Positions 1-9,440 of a stretch of DNA of 64,000 nucleotides are shown piece after piece. Positions within the stretch are counted from its first letter, which is position 1; every line of letters starts with the position of its first letter. The stretch lies in contig NZ_AP024887.1 in NCBI RefSeq assembly GCF_024346995.1, positions 2,542,001-2,606,000 of the forward strand, read 5' to 3'. The DNA is from Vibrio palustris. Lineage in GTDB: Bacteria; Pseudomonadota; Gammaproteobacteria; Enterobacterales; Vibrionaceae. The position numbers were made by a program, and so were the translations under genes. The notes under the pieces were generated by a model. That model was not told the DNA's origin, ran no database searches, and worked only from the letters and a program-made list of their open reading frames with translations.

Positions 1-1718
1 TCTCGGAAGAAAAAGCCAGTCACGAAGCACATAAAATACTTGATGAGATCGCGGCTAATTTTTCTTATTCGTTTGTTAAAAAAGGAGATCGCCTCCTCGG
101 CTGGTTATGGAACCGTATTTATCAAGGATTAAACGTTAATAATGCATCCACAGTCCGTCGTTTAGCTCAAGACGGTCATGAAGTCGTTTATGTGCCATGT
201 CATCGTAGTCATATGGATTACTTATTATTATCTTATGTGTTGTTTCATGAAGGCATGGTCCCTCCACATATTGCAGCAGGCATTAACCTAAATTTCTTTC
301 CAGCAGGACCACTATTTAGACGTGGTGGCGCATTCTTTATTCGCCGGAGTTTTAAAGGCAATAAACTGTATTCCACACTCTTTCGCGAATACCTAGTTGA
401 GCTATTTGCTAAAGGTTATTCTGTTGAGTACTTCAGTGAAGGCGGCCGCTCGCGTACGGGCCGTTTACTACCGGCTAAGACAGGTATGCTCGCCATGACC
501 ATTCAGGCTATGCTACGTGGTTTAAACCGTCCCGTGACACTCGTGCCAGTCTATATTGGCTATGAACATGTCATGGAAGTAAACTCATACGCGAAAGAGC
601 TGAAAGGAAATCGTAAAGAAAAAGAAAATGCAGGCCTTGTGCTGCGTACGATCCGTAAACTACGTAACTTCGGACAGGGTTATGTCAATTTTGGTGAGCC
701 GATTACTATTAATCAGTATCTGAATGAAAAAGTGCCGGAATGGACGCAAGATATTGACCCTCTTGGTAACAGTAAGCCGCAATGGCTGACACCGGTGGTC
801 AACGATCTTGCGACTAAGATGATGACGCATATTAATGGGGCCGCCGCGGCTAATGCTATGACGTTGTGCGCGACAGCACTCTTGGCATCTCGACAGCGTG
901 CACTATCGCGTAACAGTCTCATCAAGCAGGTGGATTGTTATATGAAGCTACTCACCAATGTGCCTTATTCTGACACCGTCACCGTACCTGAACAAAGTGC
1001 CGAAGAGCTCGTCACACATGCAGAGTCTTTAGATAAGTTCATTATCGAAACCGATAAAATGGGCGATATTATTTCTCTTGATCGGCAGCAATCTATCTTA
1101 ATGACCTATTACCGTAATAACATTATCCACTTACTTGCGATACCGTCGTTGATAGCACAAATCGTTGTACGTCATCAGAGTATTCATAAAGAAGACATTG
1201 TTAAACATGTCACGACGATTTATCCGTTTTTAAAACAAGAGCTGTTTATTACTCATGACATCAATGAGATGCCCCAATTAATTGAACGATATTTGCAAGA
1301 GTTTGCACAGCAGCAATTAATTGTCGTTGATGGTGATATCGTCACCATGAAACAAAACAATGCCCAACGTACTATGCGCCTTGGTCGTATCATTGCTGAA
1401 ACCTTGCAACGTTATGCCATTGCTTTGAATTTACTAGTGATGCATTCAGAACTGAATAAATCAGAATTAGAAAAGCATAGCCAAGCTATCGCGCAACGTC
1501 TTGGCCGTTTGCATGGTATTAATGCGCCCGAGTTCTTCGATAAAGGCGTATTTAGTGCATTATTTGTGACCTTAAAGCAACAAGGTTATATCGATGAGAA
1601 TGGTGAGAGACAGCTAGAACAATGCCAAGCATTTACTGATCAGCTTAATACGATGATAACGCCTGAAGTGCGTTTAACGATTCAAGAAAGCTTATATCGC
1701 GATACTCAGTTAGCTTAA
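1..1718 (+). CDS. plsB: Glycerol-3-phosphate acyltransferase PlsB, 5' end outside window
   Basis: Inner-membrane enzyme that transfers a fatty acyl group to position 1 of sn-glycerol-3-phosphate, the first step of phospholipid synthesis. The open frame runs in from base 3 without a stop, giving 571 visible codons; the family is about 800 residues, so the N-terminal third lies upstream of the window. The acyltransferase motifs are visible: HRSHMD (H-x4-D, bases about 201-218), the FFIRRSF block, the EGGRSRTGR block and a VPVYIGYE block. The C-terminal regulatory part appears complete and ends before a clear hairpin terminator. An internal ATG at 192 is not the start, because reading continues upstream with coding character. 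Convergent with ubiA. Identification is secure; only the start is unseen. Confidence 0.96.
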   Translation, partial: SEEKASHEAHKILDEIAANFSYSFVKKGDRLLGWLWNRIYQGLNVNNASTVRRLAQDGHEVVYVPCHRSHMDYLLLSYVLFHEGMVPPHIAAGINLNFFPAGPLFRRGGAFFIRRSFKGNKLYSTLFREYLVELFAKGYSVEYFSEGGRSRTGRLLPAKTGMLAMTIQAMLRGLNRPVTLVPVYIGYEHVMEVNSYAKELKGNRKEKENAGLVLRTIRKLRNFGQGYVNFGEPITINQYLNEKVPEWTQDIDPLGNSKPQWLTPVVNDLATKMMTHINGAAAANAMTLCATALLASRQRALSRNSLIKQVDCYMKLLTNVPYSDTVTVPEQSAEELVTHAESLDKFIIETDKMGDIISLDRQQSILMTYYRNNIIHLLAIPSLIAQIVVRHQSIHKEDIVKHVTTIYPFLKQELFITHDINEMPQLIERYLQEFAQQQLIVVDGDIVTMKQNNAQRTMRLGRIIAETLQRYAIALNLLVMHSELNKSELEKHSQAIAQRLGRLHGINAPEFFDKGVFSALFVTLKQQGYIDENGERQLEQCQAFTDQLNTMITPEVRLTIQESLYRDTQLA

Positions 1719-1749
1719 ACGCTCAAGCAAAGCAACATTAACGATAAAA

Positions 1750-1778
1750 AAAGAGGCCCCACACAGGGCCTCTTTTTA
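1750..1778. terminator. Rho-independent terminator between plsB and ubiA
   Basis: An AGAGGCCC stem, a short loop and GGGCCTCT, flanked by an A run on the left and a T run on the right, so it can end transcription from both sides. It follows the plsB stop by about 30 bases. Confidence 0.85.
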
Positions 1779-1853
1779 TTACAAATCGTCATTACACACA
1801 ACTGCGTATCGTACCTGATACGGGCACGGGATTAAGCAAAGAATAATCACGCA

Positions 1854-2708
1854 TTACCAATACGCAATTAATAAACCCAAGGCAATCGCGCCGCCTACAT
1901 AATTATTATTAAGGAACGCTTCAAAACACGGTCCTCGTTCGCGGTGACGTATTAAATGTTGTTGATATACAAACAACCCACCAGCCAATAATAATCCCCA
2001 ATAAAAGCTGACGCCTAATTGTTCAACCCAACCGAGCGTGATTAATAATCCCAATGAAAACAACTGCAACAGACCAATAATGAGCTTGTCGCAACGGCCA
2101 AAGAGTATCGCTGTCGATTTAATACCAATGACCAAATCATCGTCACGATCGACCATCGCATACTGGGTGTCATAAGCGATAGTCCAAGCAACATTGACGA
2201 CAAATAATACCCAAGCGATCGGTGAAATATCGCCTGATTGCGCCGCCCACGCCATCGGGATTGACCAACTAAATGCCAATCCAAGAAACAGTTGTGGTAA
2301 ATGAGTAAACCGTTTCATAAAAGGATAAATAAATGCGAGTCCCATACCAAAGAACGACAAACGTATCGTTAAGTCATTCATAGTTAAGACCAGCGCAAAA
2401 GAAATGAGCCCCAAAATCACAAACAATGCGATGGCTTCTTTAGACGATATCTCTCCTGATGGTAAAGGTCTATTTCGAGTACGTTTTACAAACCCATCGA
2501 CTTTTCTATCTGCAAAATCATTAATCACACATCCTGCTGAACGCATTAAAAACACGCCAAGCACGAAGACTAAAGTGACATTCCAATCAGGCATGCCTTG
2601 AGCAGCCATAATCAAGGCCCACAAGGTAGGCCACAGCAGAAGAAGAGAGCCTATAGGTCGATTCATTCGAGTTAAAAACCAAAAGGCTTGCAGTTTTTTA
2701 AAAGACAT
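1854..2708 (-). CDS. ubiA: 4-hydroxybenzoate octaprenyltransferase UbiA
   Basis: Integral membrane prenyltransferase that attaches the polyprenyl tail to 4-hydroxybenzoate, the second committed step of ubiquinone synthesis. 284 residues, the normal family length. Both Asp-rich motifs that bind Mg-diphosphate are visible: NDFADRKVD near residue 63 and a later DRDDD block followed by [13 protein letters not shown]. Several hydrophobic helices fill the remainder. It lies 13 bases downstream of ubiC in the same direction, so the chorismate lyase and the enzyme using its product are co-transcribed, as in E. coli. Confidence 0.96.
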   Translation of the reverse strand: MSFKKLQAFWFLTRMNRPIGSLLLLWPTLWALIMAAQGMPDWNVTLVFVLGVFLMRSAGCVINDFADRKVDGFVKRTRNRPLPSGEISSKEAIALFVILGLISFALVLTMNDLTIRLSFFGMGLAFIYPFMKRFTHLPQLFLGLAFSWSIPMAWAAQSGDISPIAWVLFVVNVAWTIAYDTQYAMVDRDDDLVIGIKSTAILFGRCDKLIIGLLQLFSLGLLITLGWVEQLGVSFYWGLLLAGGLFVYQQHLIRHRERGPCFEAFLNNNYVGGAIALGLLIAYW

Positions 2709-2721
2709 TCAGTCTCTCTCC

Positions 2722-3249
2722 TTACTTATAAATAGGGGATTCAGGCAAAAATATTTCTGACACTAGCATCGCATGATGGTCCATCCAGAGGCGAGAGCGA
2801 CGAGCCAGCAATGCTGGATGCTCTTTTGAGAGATATCCAACTTCCAATTGATCTCTTTTGGCATGTTTATTATTAAAAACCGTCAGTCCGAGCGGTTTAT
2901 TGCCCAACTTAGCTAAGTCATATGGCGTGTTTTCTAGCATTGATAAGGGAATTAATGTTCGTGCGATAACCCAAGGCTGATCATCTCCACATAGCACAAC
3001 ATCCCTCACCCAATAGTCTTCACACGGCAAACCTTGGTGCTCAATAGGCCGAAAAGAATTAAATGCAACATGTTGATTATTGATCACTTTCACTTTAAGT
3101 TGATGACAATCTTGAGCTAAACGCTGAGACAATGATGCCATCTCTTGTAACCAAGATATGGATTCGGCATTGGGGTAAGTAAATTCGTCTGGTTTGTGCC
3201 AATACACTTGGCATAAATCAGATAGGTGAAGCGAAATTGACTTATTCAT
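2722..3249 (-). CDS. ubiC: Chorismate pyruvate-lyase UbiC
   Basis: Cytoplasmic enzyme that splits chorismate to 4-hydroxybenzoate and pyruvate, committing chorismate to ubiquinone. 175 residues, close to the family's 165-180. The central region with RTLIP (residues about 96-100) and the C-terminal block ending RRSRLW are typical of UbiC, where an Arg and a Glu hold the substrate. First gene of a ubiC-ubiA operon; 135 bases separate it from the divergent fliL-like gene, a gap that should hold both promoters, though no clear hexamers were assigned. Confidence 0.93.
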   Translation of the reverse strand: MNKSISLHLSDLCQVYWHKPDEFTYPNAESISWLQEMASLSQRLAQDCHQLKVKVINNQHVAFNSFRPIEHQGLPCEDYWVRDVVLCGDDQPWVIARTLIPLSMLENTPYDLAKLGNKPLGLTVFNNKHAKRDQLEVGYLSKEHPALLARRSRLWMDHHAMLVSEIFLPESPIYK

Positions 3250-3384
3250 ACTAATATTCTGAGTGACAAGATAAGTATTGATAGAGACGCCACGTCTTTC
3301 TTTATCATTTATGGATGGAATGCTTTATTGTATCAAGAGCGTCGCCTTTCGAATATCGGAAACCACTAAAGAAAAGATACCAAT

Positions 3385-3801
3385 ATGCTAAAACGTGTTA
3401 TAACCCAATTGATTATTACTATGAGCCTGCTCGTGTCTTTTTCTGCATTTTCAGAAGAAGCCAAAGATCCGGCAACCCATAAGCTCGCCTATTTTACCCT
3501 TCAACCCGATCTCACGACGAACTTTCATACAAAGGGGAAAAAGCTCGGGTACATACAAGTGAGAGTCGACATCATGGTCGCAAGTGATGCCGACCTACCG
3601 ATTGTTGAACGTCACCAACCATTGATTCGTGATGCAATCGTCGAGCAGCTTGGTGAAGAAAGTGAAGATAAAATTAAGTCTCTTTCAGGCAGAGAAGATA
3701 TTCGTAAACATCTCGTCGATAAAATTAATAATATTCTCTTAGCCGAAACCGGTCGCAAAATTATTGCTGACTTGCTTTTCACTAAATATATGTACCAATA
3801 A
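3385..3801 (+). CDS. FliL-like flagellar basal-body-associated family protein
   Basis: 138 residues with an N-terminal signal-like hydrophobic stretch (about residues 5-22, ending FSAFSEEA) and a periplasmic FliL-type domain containing a YIQVRVDIMV strand, the PLIRDAIV helix and a C-terminal GRKIIADLLFTKYMYQ tail. FliL proteins sit at the flagellar stator, but this stand-alone copy beside ubiC in vibrios is outside the flagellar clusters, and its role is not known from the sequence. It could be a secreted paralogue instead of a true FliL. The family call is by similarity of the domain pattern and by the conserved vibrio position between ubiC and glpG. Confidence 0.75.
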   Translation: MLKRVITQLIITMSLLVSFSAFSEEAKDPATHKLAYFTLQPDLTTNFHTKGKKLGYIQVRVDIMVASDADLPIVERHQPLIRDAIVEQLGEESEDKIKSLSGREDIRKHLVDKINNILLAETGRKIIADLLFTKYMYQ

Positions 3802-3833
3802 ACTCGGGTAGCGCTACCGCCACCACTGAGTGA

Positions 3834-3865
3834 AGCCCACACTGTTGTTACACGCAGCGTGGGCT
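3834..3865. terminator. Hairpin between convergent fliL-like gene and glpG
   Basis: AGCCCAC-ACTG pairs with CAG-CGTGGGCT, one mismatch, around a 10-base loop. No strong T run follows on either side, so it is a weak or Rho-assisted terminator at the convergence point. Confidence 0.5.
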
Positions 3866-3870
3866 AATGT

Positions 3871-4704
3871 TTATGATTGACGCCAACGCCACACATCACT
3901 TAGACCTAAGCCGACGCCCGCTATCAAACCCGCCAAATGAGCCGTATTTGCAATCGCCATGAAGGGTTGTACATACCCTAATACTAACCAAAACAGCATA
4001 AATCCAATGATTGGTTTTTCAATCTTCACACCTGCACTCGGTAAGTAATAAGAGAGCATCCATGAATACCCCAATAGTGCATACACCACTCCAGATAATC
4101 CACCAAAATTAGCGCCAGCAACCCAATACTGCCCTGCTCCCGATAACACGGCCGATACTACAAAGATTTTAAGTAGTGTCACGCTACCGAGACGCTTCTC
4201 AATATGTCCACCAAACTCCCACCACCACAACAAGTTAAACACGATATGCAGGATAGAAAAATGCAGTAAAGCATGGGTTACCCATCGCCACAATTGCCAA
4301 TGCTGTGCTTGTGTCGATGGAAAATGCAATGCCTCAAATACCCGGCTTCCTAATCCAAATTGCTGCAATACAAAAATAACGGTACAGAGCGCCATCATTG
4401 CTAAAGTGAACGCTCCAGCCCTTTCTTTCACCATCGTCATGAGTTTTGGCGAGGCATACTGTAAATGAGGACGACTGGTATTATTACTAGACCAAGATGC
4501 AGCAAGATATTTGGAGTGAGTAGGATCATGTAAGAAAGCATTGAGCTCAGCGACAACGAATTCTTGCTGTGATTCATCAGCAAGCCATAATGAGAACTGG
4601 CCCTCTCCCTCGGGGAATAACTGAATCACCACCTGGTGAGTAGACATGTAATCAATATAGGCTTGCGCCATACGAGGATTATTGAGAGTAACCAGTTTAA
4701 TCAT
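3871..4704 (-). CDS. glpG: Rhomboid intramembrane serine protease GlpG
   Basis: Inner-membrane protease that cleaves substrates within the lipid bilayer. 277 residues, like E. coli GlpG (276). An N-terminal cytoplasmic domain (about 1-90) is followed by six hydrophobic helices. The catalytic dyad is visible: serine in GGLSGVVYALLG (about residue 204) and histidine in ANTAHLAGL (about 256), with the oxyanion/loop region HFSILHIVFNLLWWWEFG before them. It follows glpE by 2 bases, forming the classic glpEG pair; the glpR repressor gene that follows in E. coli is absent here. Confidence 0.95.
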   Translation of the reverse strand: MIKLVTLNNPRMAQAYIDYMSTHQVVIQLFPEGEGQFSLWLADESQQEFVVAELNAFLHDPTHSKYLAASWSSNNTSRPHLQYASPKLMTMVKERAGAFTLAMMALCTVIFVLQQFGLGSRVFEALHFPSTQAQHWQLWRWVTHALLHFSILHIVFNLLWWWEFGGHIEKRLGSVTLLKIFVVSAVLSGAGQYWVAGANFGGLSGVVYALLGYSWMLSYYLPSAGVKIEKPIIGFMLFWLVLGYVQPFMAIANTAHLAGLIAGVGLGLSDVWRWRQS

Positions 4705-4706
4705 TA

Positions 4707-5036
4707 TTACTTCGCCATGTTGGTTGCAACAGGAAGATTAGCGCGTTGCCATGCTTCAAAGCCACCATCAACACTGTAAACCTCATCAAACCCTTGACTG
4801 ATCAAGTATTGAGCCGCGCCTTGGCTACTATTGCCGTGGTAGCAAATCACCAATACTGGTTCGTCAAAGTCTACTTCATTCATAAACTCAACCATGGTGT
4901 CATTGGTTAAATGATATGAAGACTCAGCATGAGCCTCTTTAAATGATCGAGGATCGCGAATATCTACGATCTTAGCGGCTCTCTTTTCTATCAGATCTTG
5001 AGCACTGACGACATCGATATGTTGGAATTGATCCAT
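4707..5036 (-). CDS. glpE: Thiosulfate sulfurtransferase GlpE
   Basis: Single-domain rhodanese that moves sulfane sulfur from thiosulfate to acceptors such as cyanide or thioredoxin in the cytoplasm. The active-site loop [14 protein letters not shown] carries the catalytic cysteine, and the N-terminal VDIRDPRSF motif is typical. The ATG at 5036 is preferred: it starts MDQF, as the E. coli protein does, and gives 109 residues against 108. A GTG four codons upstream (5048) is possible but overlaps the probable ribosome site. First gene of glpE-glpG; its upstream region is the DnaA-box/GATC cluster, so its transcription may respond to that element. Confidence 0.94.
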   Translation of the reverse strand: MDQFQHIDVVSAQDLIEKRAAKIVDIRDPRSFKEAHAESSYHLTNDTMVEFMNEVDFDEPVLVICYHGNSSQGAAQYLISQGFDEVYSVDGGFEAWQRANLPVATNMAK

Positions 5037-5151
5037 AGGGTGTCTCACTTCTTTTTTAACTCATATTGAAGTACACATTATAACCTATTCAGTTCCACAC
5101 AAGTACACGGACAATGTAAGGTTATCAAAAAGGATCTGGATCCGGTAAAAT

Positions 5152-5160
5152 TGTGGATAA
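5152..5160 (-). promoter_or_regulatory. DnaA box (perfect R1-type)
   Basis: TGTGGATAA on the plus strand, i.e. TTATCCACA on the minus strand, an exact match to the strong DnaA recognition sequence. Confidence 0.7.
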
Positions 5161-5329
5161 ACCTGTGGATTGCGTTGATAAGGTGCCATAACGATCTTGG
5201 ATCCACAATATGTAGTAATGATCCTTACTTTTCTGTGAGTAAGAATAAACATATCCCCAAAAATGAAACGCCTCTAAACCCTTTATTTATGCGATCTGAT
5301 GACAACTCATAAATAAACTTACCACAGAC

Positions 5330-5338
5330 TTATCCACA
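5330..5338 (+). promoter_or_regulatory. DnaA box (perfect R1/R4-type)
   Basis: TTATCCACA on the plus strand, an exact match, 170 bases from and facing the box at 5152-5160. Confidence 0.7.
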
Positions 5339-5382
5339 GGTTACGCTGGTTTTTTGATCGCATTTCAGATCGGGCATAAAAA

Positions 5383-5410
5383 AAAGCTGAGATCATATGA
5401 TCTCAGCTTT
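5383..5410. terminator. Terminator of rpoH, perfect palindrome with two GATC sites
   Basis: A 28-base perfect palindrome, AAAGCTGAGATCAT and its complement, with eight T on the minus strand after it. It lies 30 bases past the rpoH stop. The stem itself contains two Dam sites. Confidence 0.85.
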
Positions 5411-5440
5411 TCTATTTATTACTACAATGGATGCTCGTTA

Positions 5441-6295
5441 TTAGATATCACCCACCGCTTCTTTTAATTTCTTCATGGCATTCTTTTCAAGCTGACGAAT
5501 GCGCTCTGCAGAGACTTCATAGTTATCTGCTAACTCTTGTAGAGTCATTTTCTGATCATCTAACCAACGAGAACGCACAATATTTTGACTGCGCTCATCT
5601 AGAGTGGAGAGTGCTGAAACCAATCGCTGGGTTGTGTGCTCTTCCCAGTTTTGAGCTTCAATATTATCGGCGATATCAGAATGCTTATCTTCAAGGTATA
5701 ACACTGGAGCAGAATAAGAGGTATTTTCATCATCATCTGACGACATTTCAAACGTTGGATCTTGCGCAGCAAGGCGAGATTCCATTTCACGGACTTCTGA
5801 AGGTTCAACACCCAATTCACGTGCAACCGTTTCTACTTCACCGTTGTTAAACCAACCTAAACGTTTTTTTGATTTACGTAGATTAAAGAATAACTTGCGC
5901 TGTGCTTTAGTGGTGGCAATTTTTACAATGCGCCAGTTGCGCAGTACATATTCATGGATCTCAGCTTTGATCCAGTGCACAGCGAACGACACCAATCGCA
6001 CACCCACTTCTGGGTTGAAACGCTTAACCGCTTTCATTAAGCCAATATTGCCTTCTTGCACCAAGTCAGCCATTGGTAAACCGTAACCAGAGTAACCTCG
6101 AGCAACGTGAACAACAAAACGCAAATGGGACAAGATCAAACCTTTCGCAGCTTCGATATCACCATCATAGTGTAACCTCTCAGCTAGAGAATGCTCTTCC
6201 TCCGCAGTCAACATCGGATAGCTATTCACAGAACGGATATAGCTATCTAAGCTATCCTGCGTTACTAAAGCCATTGGGTACGCTTGTTTAGTCAT
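5441..6295 (-). CDS. rpoH: RNA polymerase heat-shock sigma factor RpoH (sigma-32)
   Basis: Directs RNA polymerase to heat-shock promoters. 284 residues with region 2 ([14 protein letters not shown], then [19 protein letters not shown]), the RpoH-specific box [15 protein letters not shown], and region 4 ending in the helix-turn-helix [20 protein letters not shown]. The ATG at 6295 is chosen because it gives the family start [10 protein letters not shown] and follows GAGGA at good spacing; an upstream in-frame extension to 6379 lies in the promoter leader. It is separate from ftsX by 158 bases and has its own promoter. Translation control by mRNA structure around the start is known in E. coli but was not verified here. 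Confidence 0.97.
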   Translation of the reverse strand: MTKQAYPMALVTQDSLDSYIRSVNSYPMLTAEEEHSLAERLHYDGDIEAAKGLILSHLRFVVHVARGYSGYGLPMADLVQEGNIGLMKAVKRFNPEVGVRLVSFAVHWIKAEIHEYVLRNWRIVKIATTKAQRKLFFNLRKSKKRLGWFNNGEVETVARELGVEPSEVREMESRLAAQDPTFEMSSDDDENTSYSAPVLYLEDKHSDIADNIEAQNWEEHTTQRLVSALSTLDERSQNIVRSRWLDDQKMTLQELADNYEVSAERIRQLEKNAMKKLKEAVGDI

Positions 6296-6385
6296 TCGTT
6301 TCCTCATCGTTATATAAACTAGAGCCAGTGTATCTTTTATATACTGAACCGAACATGAACGGTTTTCAAGTCTAATCAAATATTA

Positions 6386-6414
6386 TCTATATTCAATCTT
6401 AACAAGCAAGTCAA
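6386..6414 (-). promoter_or_regulatory. Sigma-70 promoter of rpoH
   Basis: TTGACT (6409-6414) and TATAGA (6386-6391) on the minus strand with exactly 17 bases between them, about 90 bases before the rpoH ATG. Confidence 0.65.
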
Positions 6415-6453
6415 CACTCAGTGAAAAGTGTTACGTTTTGCACCATTGCCCGA

Positions 6454-7425
6454 TTAAATAGGTTCAATTTCTTTTAAATGACGGCTGGCAGACACTTTCG
6501 CCGCGACACATCCAATTAACGTACCTAACATTATCAACAGTAATGAGTCTTCAAGGCCTAAACCTAAAAGAGAAAAATGACTATCATATAAGTCGGCAAG
6601 CTCAGCCACGGCATGACTCAATAATAACGTAATCACCATGGTCATGACCCAAGCGACAACTGCGCCAATCACTCCAAACCACATTCCTGAGTATAAATAA
6701 GGACGTAAAATAAAACTATCGGTCGCACCGATCAGTTTCATCGTCTGGATTTCATTCTTATTTGCCTGTACGTTAAAGCGTAGTGTATTTCCGACAATTA
6801 AGAAGACGGAAATTAACATTAATACCGATAAACTCATCACCAAAATACTCGCCAGACTACGAATCGCATCTAATTTTGAGAGCCAATCTTCATCCAAACG
6901 TACATCAGCGACACCCTGCTTTTTTTGCACGGCTGCCGCTAACGATTTCACGGCTAACTTTTGATCCGTTGTTGGCGTAATTATCAGTACCGCAGGGAGC
7001 ACTGAAGAGTCTAATAAACTAATCGCTTGCTCAAATCCTGCGTTGGCGCTTAAATCTTCAATTCCTTGCTGCGGTGAAATATATTTCACCGCCGAGACAT
7101 CATCGCGCTGCTCTATTTCGTCTTTGAGCAACATAACCCGAGCCTCAGATACCCCTTCATTCATATACACACTCACTTGAGAAGAATCACTCATTTGAGT
7201 CGCAACCGCTGAAAGGTTTTTACTCACTAAGTAAAAACAACTCGGTAACGTTAGTGCCATGGAAATTACGGCTAAGGTCATGATATTACCTAGAGGACGT
7301 TGCCATATCTGACGAAAAGAGGCTTTGGCTTGTTTCCACTGAACCGTAAAATAACGATCCGTTTTGAGCCTTTTGCCAGGATTGGATTTCGGTGCTTTTT
7401 TATTTTTTAAGAGTTTATTGGCCAT
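6454..7425 (-). CDS. ftsX: Cell-division ABC complex permease FtsX
   Basis: Membrane partner of FtsE; the complex links the divisome to activation of peptidoglycan amidases through EnvC. 323 residues from the ATG at 7425. A basic cytoplasmic tail is followed by a first membrane helix (NIMTLAVISMALTLPSCFYL), a periplasmic loop of about 100 residues, and three C-terminal helices with the FtsX-type NEIQTMKLIGATDSFILRP loop. The start overlaps the end of ftsE by 11 bases. A GTG 15 bases upstream is an alternative start. Third gene of ftsY-ftsE-ftsX. Confidence 0.95.
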   Translation of the reverse strand: MANKLLKNKKAPKSNPGKRLKTDRYFTVQWKQAKASFRQIWQRPLGNIMTLAVISMALTLPSCFYLVSKNLSAVATQMSDSSQVSVYMNEGVSEARVMLLKDEIEQRDDVSAVKYISPQQGIEDLSANAGFEQAISLLDSSVLPAVLIITPTTDQKLAVKSLAAAVQKKQGVADVRLDEDWLSKLDAIRSLASILVMSLSVLMLISVFLIVGNTLRFNVQANKNEIQTMKLIGATDSFILRPYLYSGMWFGVIGAVVAWVMTMVITLLLSHAVAELADLYDSHFSLLGLGLEDSLLLIMLGTLIGCVAAKVSASRHLKEIEPI

Positions 7426-8089
7426 ACCCTTGTACCTCACTTAAAAAACCCTGGTTCAGTTCAAAATGGCGATATTGTGGTCGTGAATTGACTAAATTAA
7501 TATCATGCGTCGCAAGTAAAATCGTCACGCCCGCTCGATTAAATTCTTCAAACAAACGTAAAATTCGGTTAGACAACTCTGGATCTAAGTTACCCGTTGG
7601 TTCATCAGCTAATAATAAAGTTGGGCGATTGACGACGGCTCTAGCAATACCGACACGTTGTTGCTCACCTCCCGATAATTGCGTAGGAAAACAACGGGCT
7701 TTATCCAATAAACCCGTTTTATCGAGCGCCGCAGACACGCGTCGCTTAATTTCAGATTCACTGGCCGCTTCAATCCGCATTGGCAAAGCGACATTTTCAT
7801 AAATGGTGCGATCCATTAATAAACGATGGTCTTGAAACACAATGCCAATATTACGTCTTAGAAAAGGAATATCCTTATTAGGGATCCGTGTGATGTCATG
7901 ATCGTTAAAACTCAATCGCCCATCAGTCGGACGCTCTATCGCACATATTAATTTCAAAAGTGTACTTTTACCTGCACCGGAGTGGCCTCCTAAGAAAGCC
8001 ATTTCACCTCTTCGCAAATGAAAATCGACCTTTTGTAAGGCTTGCCGTCCACCTCGATACGCCTTACTTACTTGTTGAAATTTAATCAC
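7415..8089 (-). CDS. ftsE: Cell-division ATP-binding protein FtsE
   Basis: ABC ATPase of the FtsEX complex on the cytoplasmic face. 224 residues with Walker A GGHSGAGKST, the ABC signature LSGGEQQRVGIAR, Walker B LLLADEPTGNLD and the switch histidine in LLATHDINLV. Located 45 bases after ftsY and overlapping ftsX, the standard gammaproteobacterial order. Confidence 0.97.
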   Translation of the reverse strand: MIKFQQVSKAYRGGRQALQKVDFHLRRGEMAFLGGHSGAGKSTLLKLICAIERPTDGRLSFNDHDITRIPNKDIPFLRRNIGIVFQDHRLLMDRTIYENVALPMRIEAASESEIKRRVSAALDKTGLLDKARCFPTQLSGGEQQRVGIARAVVNRPTLLLADEPTGNLDPELSNRILRLFEEFNRAGVTILLATHDINLVNSRPQYRHFELNQGFLSEVQGYGQ

Positions 8090-8134
8090 ACATTATTCCT
8101 TTCTAAGCCTTAAACGGACATGCTATTTACATTG

Positions 8135-9295
8135 TTAGTCATCACGACTGAAAAGCGCATCAATAAACTGTTGAGTCTCGAATGGGCGTAAATCATCAAT
8201 GCCTTCACCCACACCAATATAACGAATTGGGATTTTGAATTGATCCGCTAAAGAGAAGATTACCCCGCCTTTTGCTGTCCCATCTAACTTGGTCAGTGTA
8301 ATTCCGGTTAGTGGCGCAGCTTCGGTAAATAATTTGGCTTGGCTAATGGCATTCTGTCCAGTGCCTGCATCTAAGGTCAACATAATTTCATGGGGTGCAG
8401 CATCGTCGATCTTTTTCATCACCCGCACAATTTTACGCAACTCTTCCATCAGGTTCGCTTTATTCTGCAAACGTCCGGCTGTATCAGCAATGACTACATC
8501 TATACCGCGTGCTTTGGCCGCCTCAATCGCATCATAAATAACGGATGCGCTATCTGCTCCGGTATGCTGAGCGACTACAGGAACATTATTACGTTGCCCC
8601 CATACTTGTAGCTGTTCTACCGCCGCGGCTCTAAAAGTATCACCAGCGGCCAGCATAACGCTCTTACCTTCTTGCTGGAATTGCTTAGCAAGCTTACCAA
8701 TTGTCGTCGTTTTACCGACACCATTCACTCCAACCATCAAAATAACATACGGTGCTTTGGTGGTATCCACTGGGAGTGGTTGTTCAACCGTTGCGAGAAT
8801 CTCACGCATTTCTTCTTTTAAAAGATCGTAAAGCGCTTCGCCATCTTTTAATTGCTGTCGTGTGGCTTTTTCAGTCAGACTATTGATAATTTTTGTCGTC
8901 GTTTCCATGCCAACATCAGCAATCAATAGCTGCTCTTCTAATTCTTCAAATAAATCTTCATCAATTTTTTTTCCTTTGAAAAGACCAAAGAACCCTGAAC
9001 CAATATTCGCTTTAGTACGACTTAAACTACGCTTTAGACGTGCAAAAAAGCTTTCCGTTGGTTTCTCTTGCTCTTGAATCGTTTCCAGCACAGGTTCGAG
9101 TACTTGCGCTTTATCATCATTACTCGTTGTTTCTGTTTCTGTTTCTGTTTCTGTTTCTTGAGATTCAACGCTTGGTTCCGGCTGAGCAACCGTTTCTGCT
9201 TGATTCTTTATTTCTTTTTCATTATTTGTCTGACTGGTTTCGTCATCGCCAAAACCGAGCCATGACAGTAAGCCACGTTTCTTTTTTTCTGTCAT
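8135..9295 (-). CDS. ftsY: Signal recognition particle receptor FtsY
   Basis: GTPase that docks ribosome-SRP complexes at the inner membrane. 386 residues, shorter than E. coli FtsY (497) because the acidic N-terminal A domain is short. The NG domain is complete: GVNGVGKTTTIGKLA (G1), the DTAGRLQNK block (G3), TKLDGTAKGG (G4) and GVGEGIDDLRPF at the end. The N-terminus MTEKKKRGLLSWLGFG is a membrane-binding amphipathic start. The A domain contains an ET dipeptide run encoded by an exact hexanucleotide repeat. First gene of the ftsYEX cluster; divergent from rsmD. Confidence 0.97.
   Translation of the reverse strand: MTEKKKRGLLSWLGFGDDETSQTNNEKEIKNQAETVAQPEPSVESQETETETETETTSNDDKAQVLEPVLETIQEQEKPTESFFARLKRSLSRTKANIGSGFFGLFKGKKIDEDLFEELEEQLLIADVGMETTTKIINSLTEKATRQQLKDGEALYDLLKEEMREILATVEQPLPVDTTKAPYVILMVGVNGVGKTTTIGKLAKQFQQEGKSVMLAAGDTFRAAAVEQLQVWGQRNNVPVVAQHTGADSASVIYDAIEAAKARGIDVVIADTAGRLQNKANLMEELRKIVRVMKKIDDAAPHEIMLTLDAGTGQNAISQAKLFTEAAPLTGITLTKLDGTAKGGVIFSLADQFKIPIRYIGVGEGIDDLRPFETQQFIDALFSRDD
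9129..9158. repeat. Five exact copies of hexamer GTTTCT inside ftsY
   Basis: Five tandem GTTTCT units (AGAAAC on the coding strand) encode alternating Glu-Thr in the acidic domain of FtsY. Unit length six keeps the frame, so copy-number change would alter only the linker length. Confidence 0.9.
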
Positions 9296-9440
9296 TAGGG
9301 AGTATCCTAGATTTGCTTAACTAACTATGACTCTTTTCTCAGAGAATTATCCCCCGAAAGAAAAGAAAAAATGACAAAGCAGTGAAAAGTTTTACGATCA
9401 CTTGGTACAATTTGTCATATTTTTAATTTATGCGCCTTAC

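Larger units (their letters stand above)
5131..5402. promoter_or_regulatory. DnaA-box and GATC cluster (oriC-like intergenic region)
   Basis: Between rpoH and glpE (gap 5037-5440) there are ten GATC sites in 270 bases (5133, 5139, 5193, 5200, 5220, 5293, 5356, 5368, 5391, 5399), about ten times chance density. There are also two perfect DnaA boxes facing each other and two weaker box-like sequences (TGTGGATTG at 5164, GGATCCACA at 5199), with an AT-rich segment at about 5281-5320. This resembles the building blocks of enterobacterial and vibrio oriC. The true chromosome origin in vibrios lies by mnmG/mioC, which are not here, so this is more likely a DnaA/SeqA regulatory site. Confidence 0.6.

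Noticed and set aside
5131..5402. Calling this the chromosomal replication origin
   Set aside because: No mnmG, mioC, dnaA or rctB next to it, and the flanking genes are those found away from oriC1 in vibrios; kept as an oriC-like regulatory cluster.
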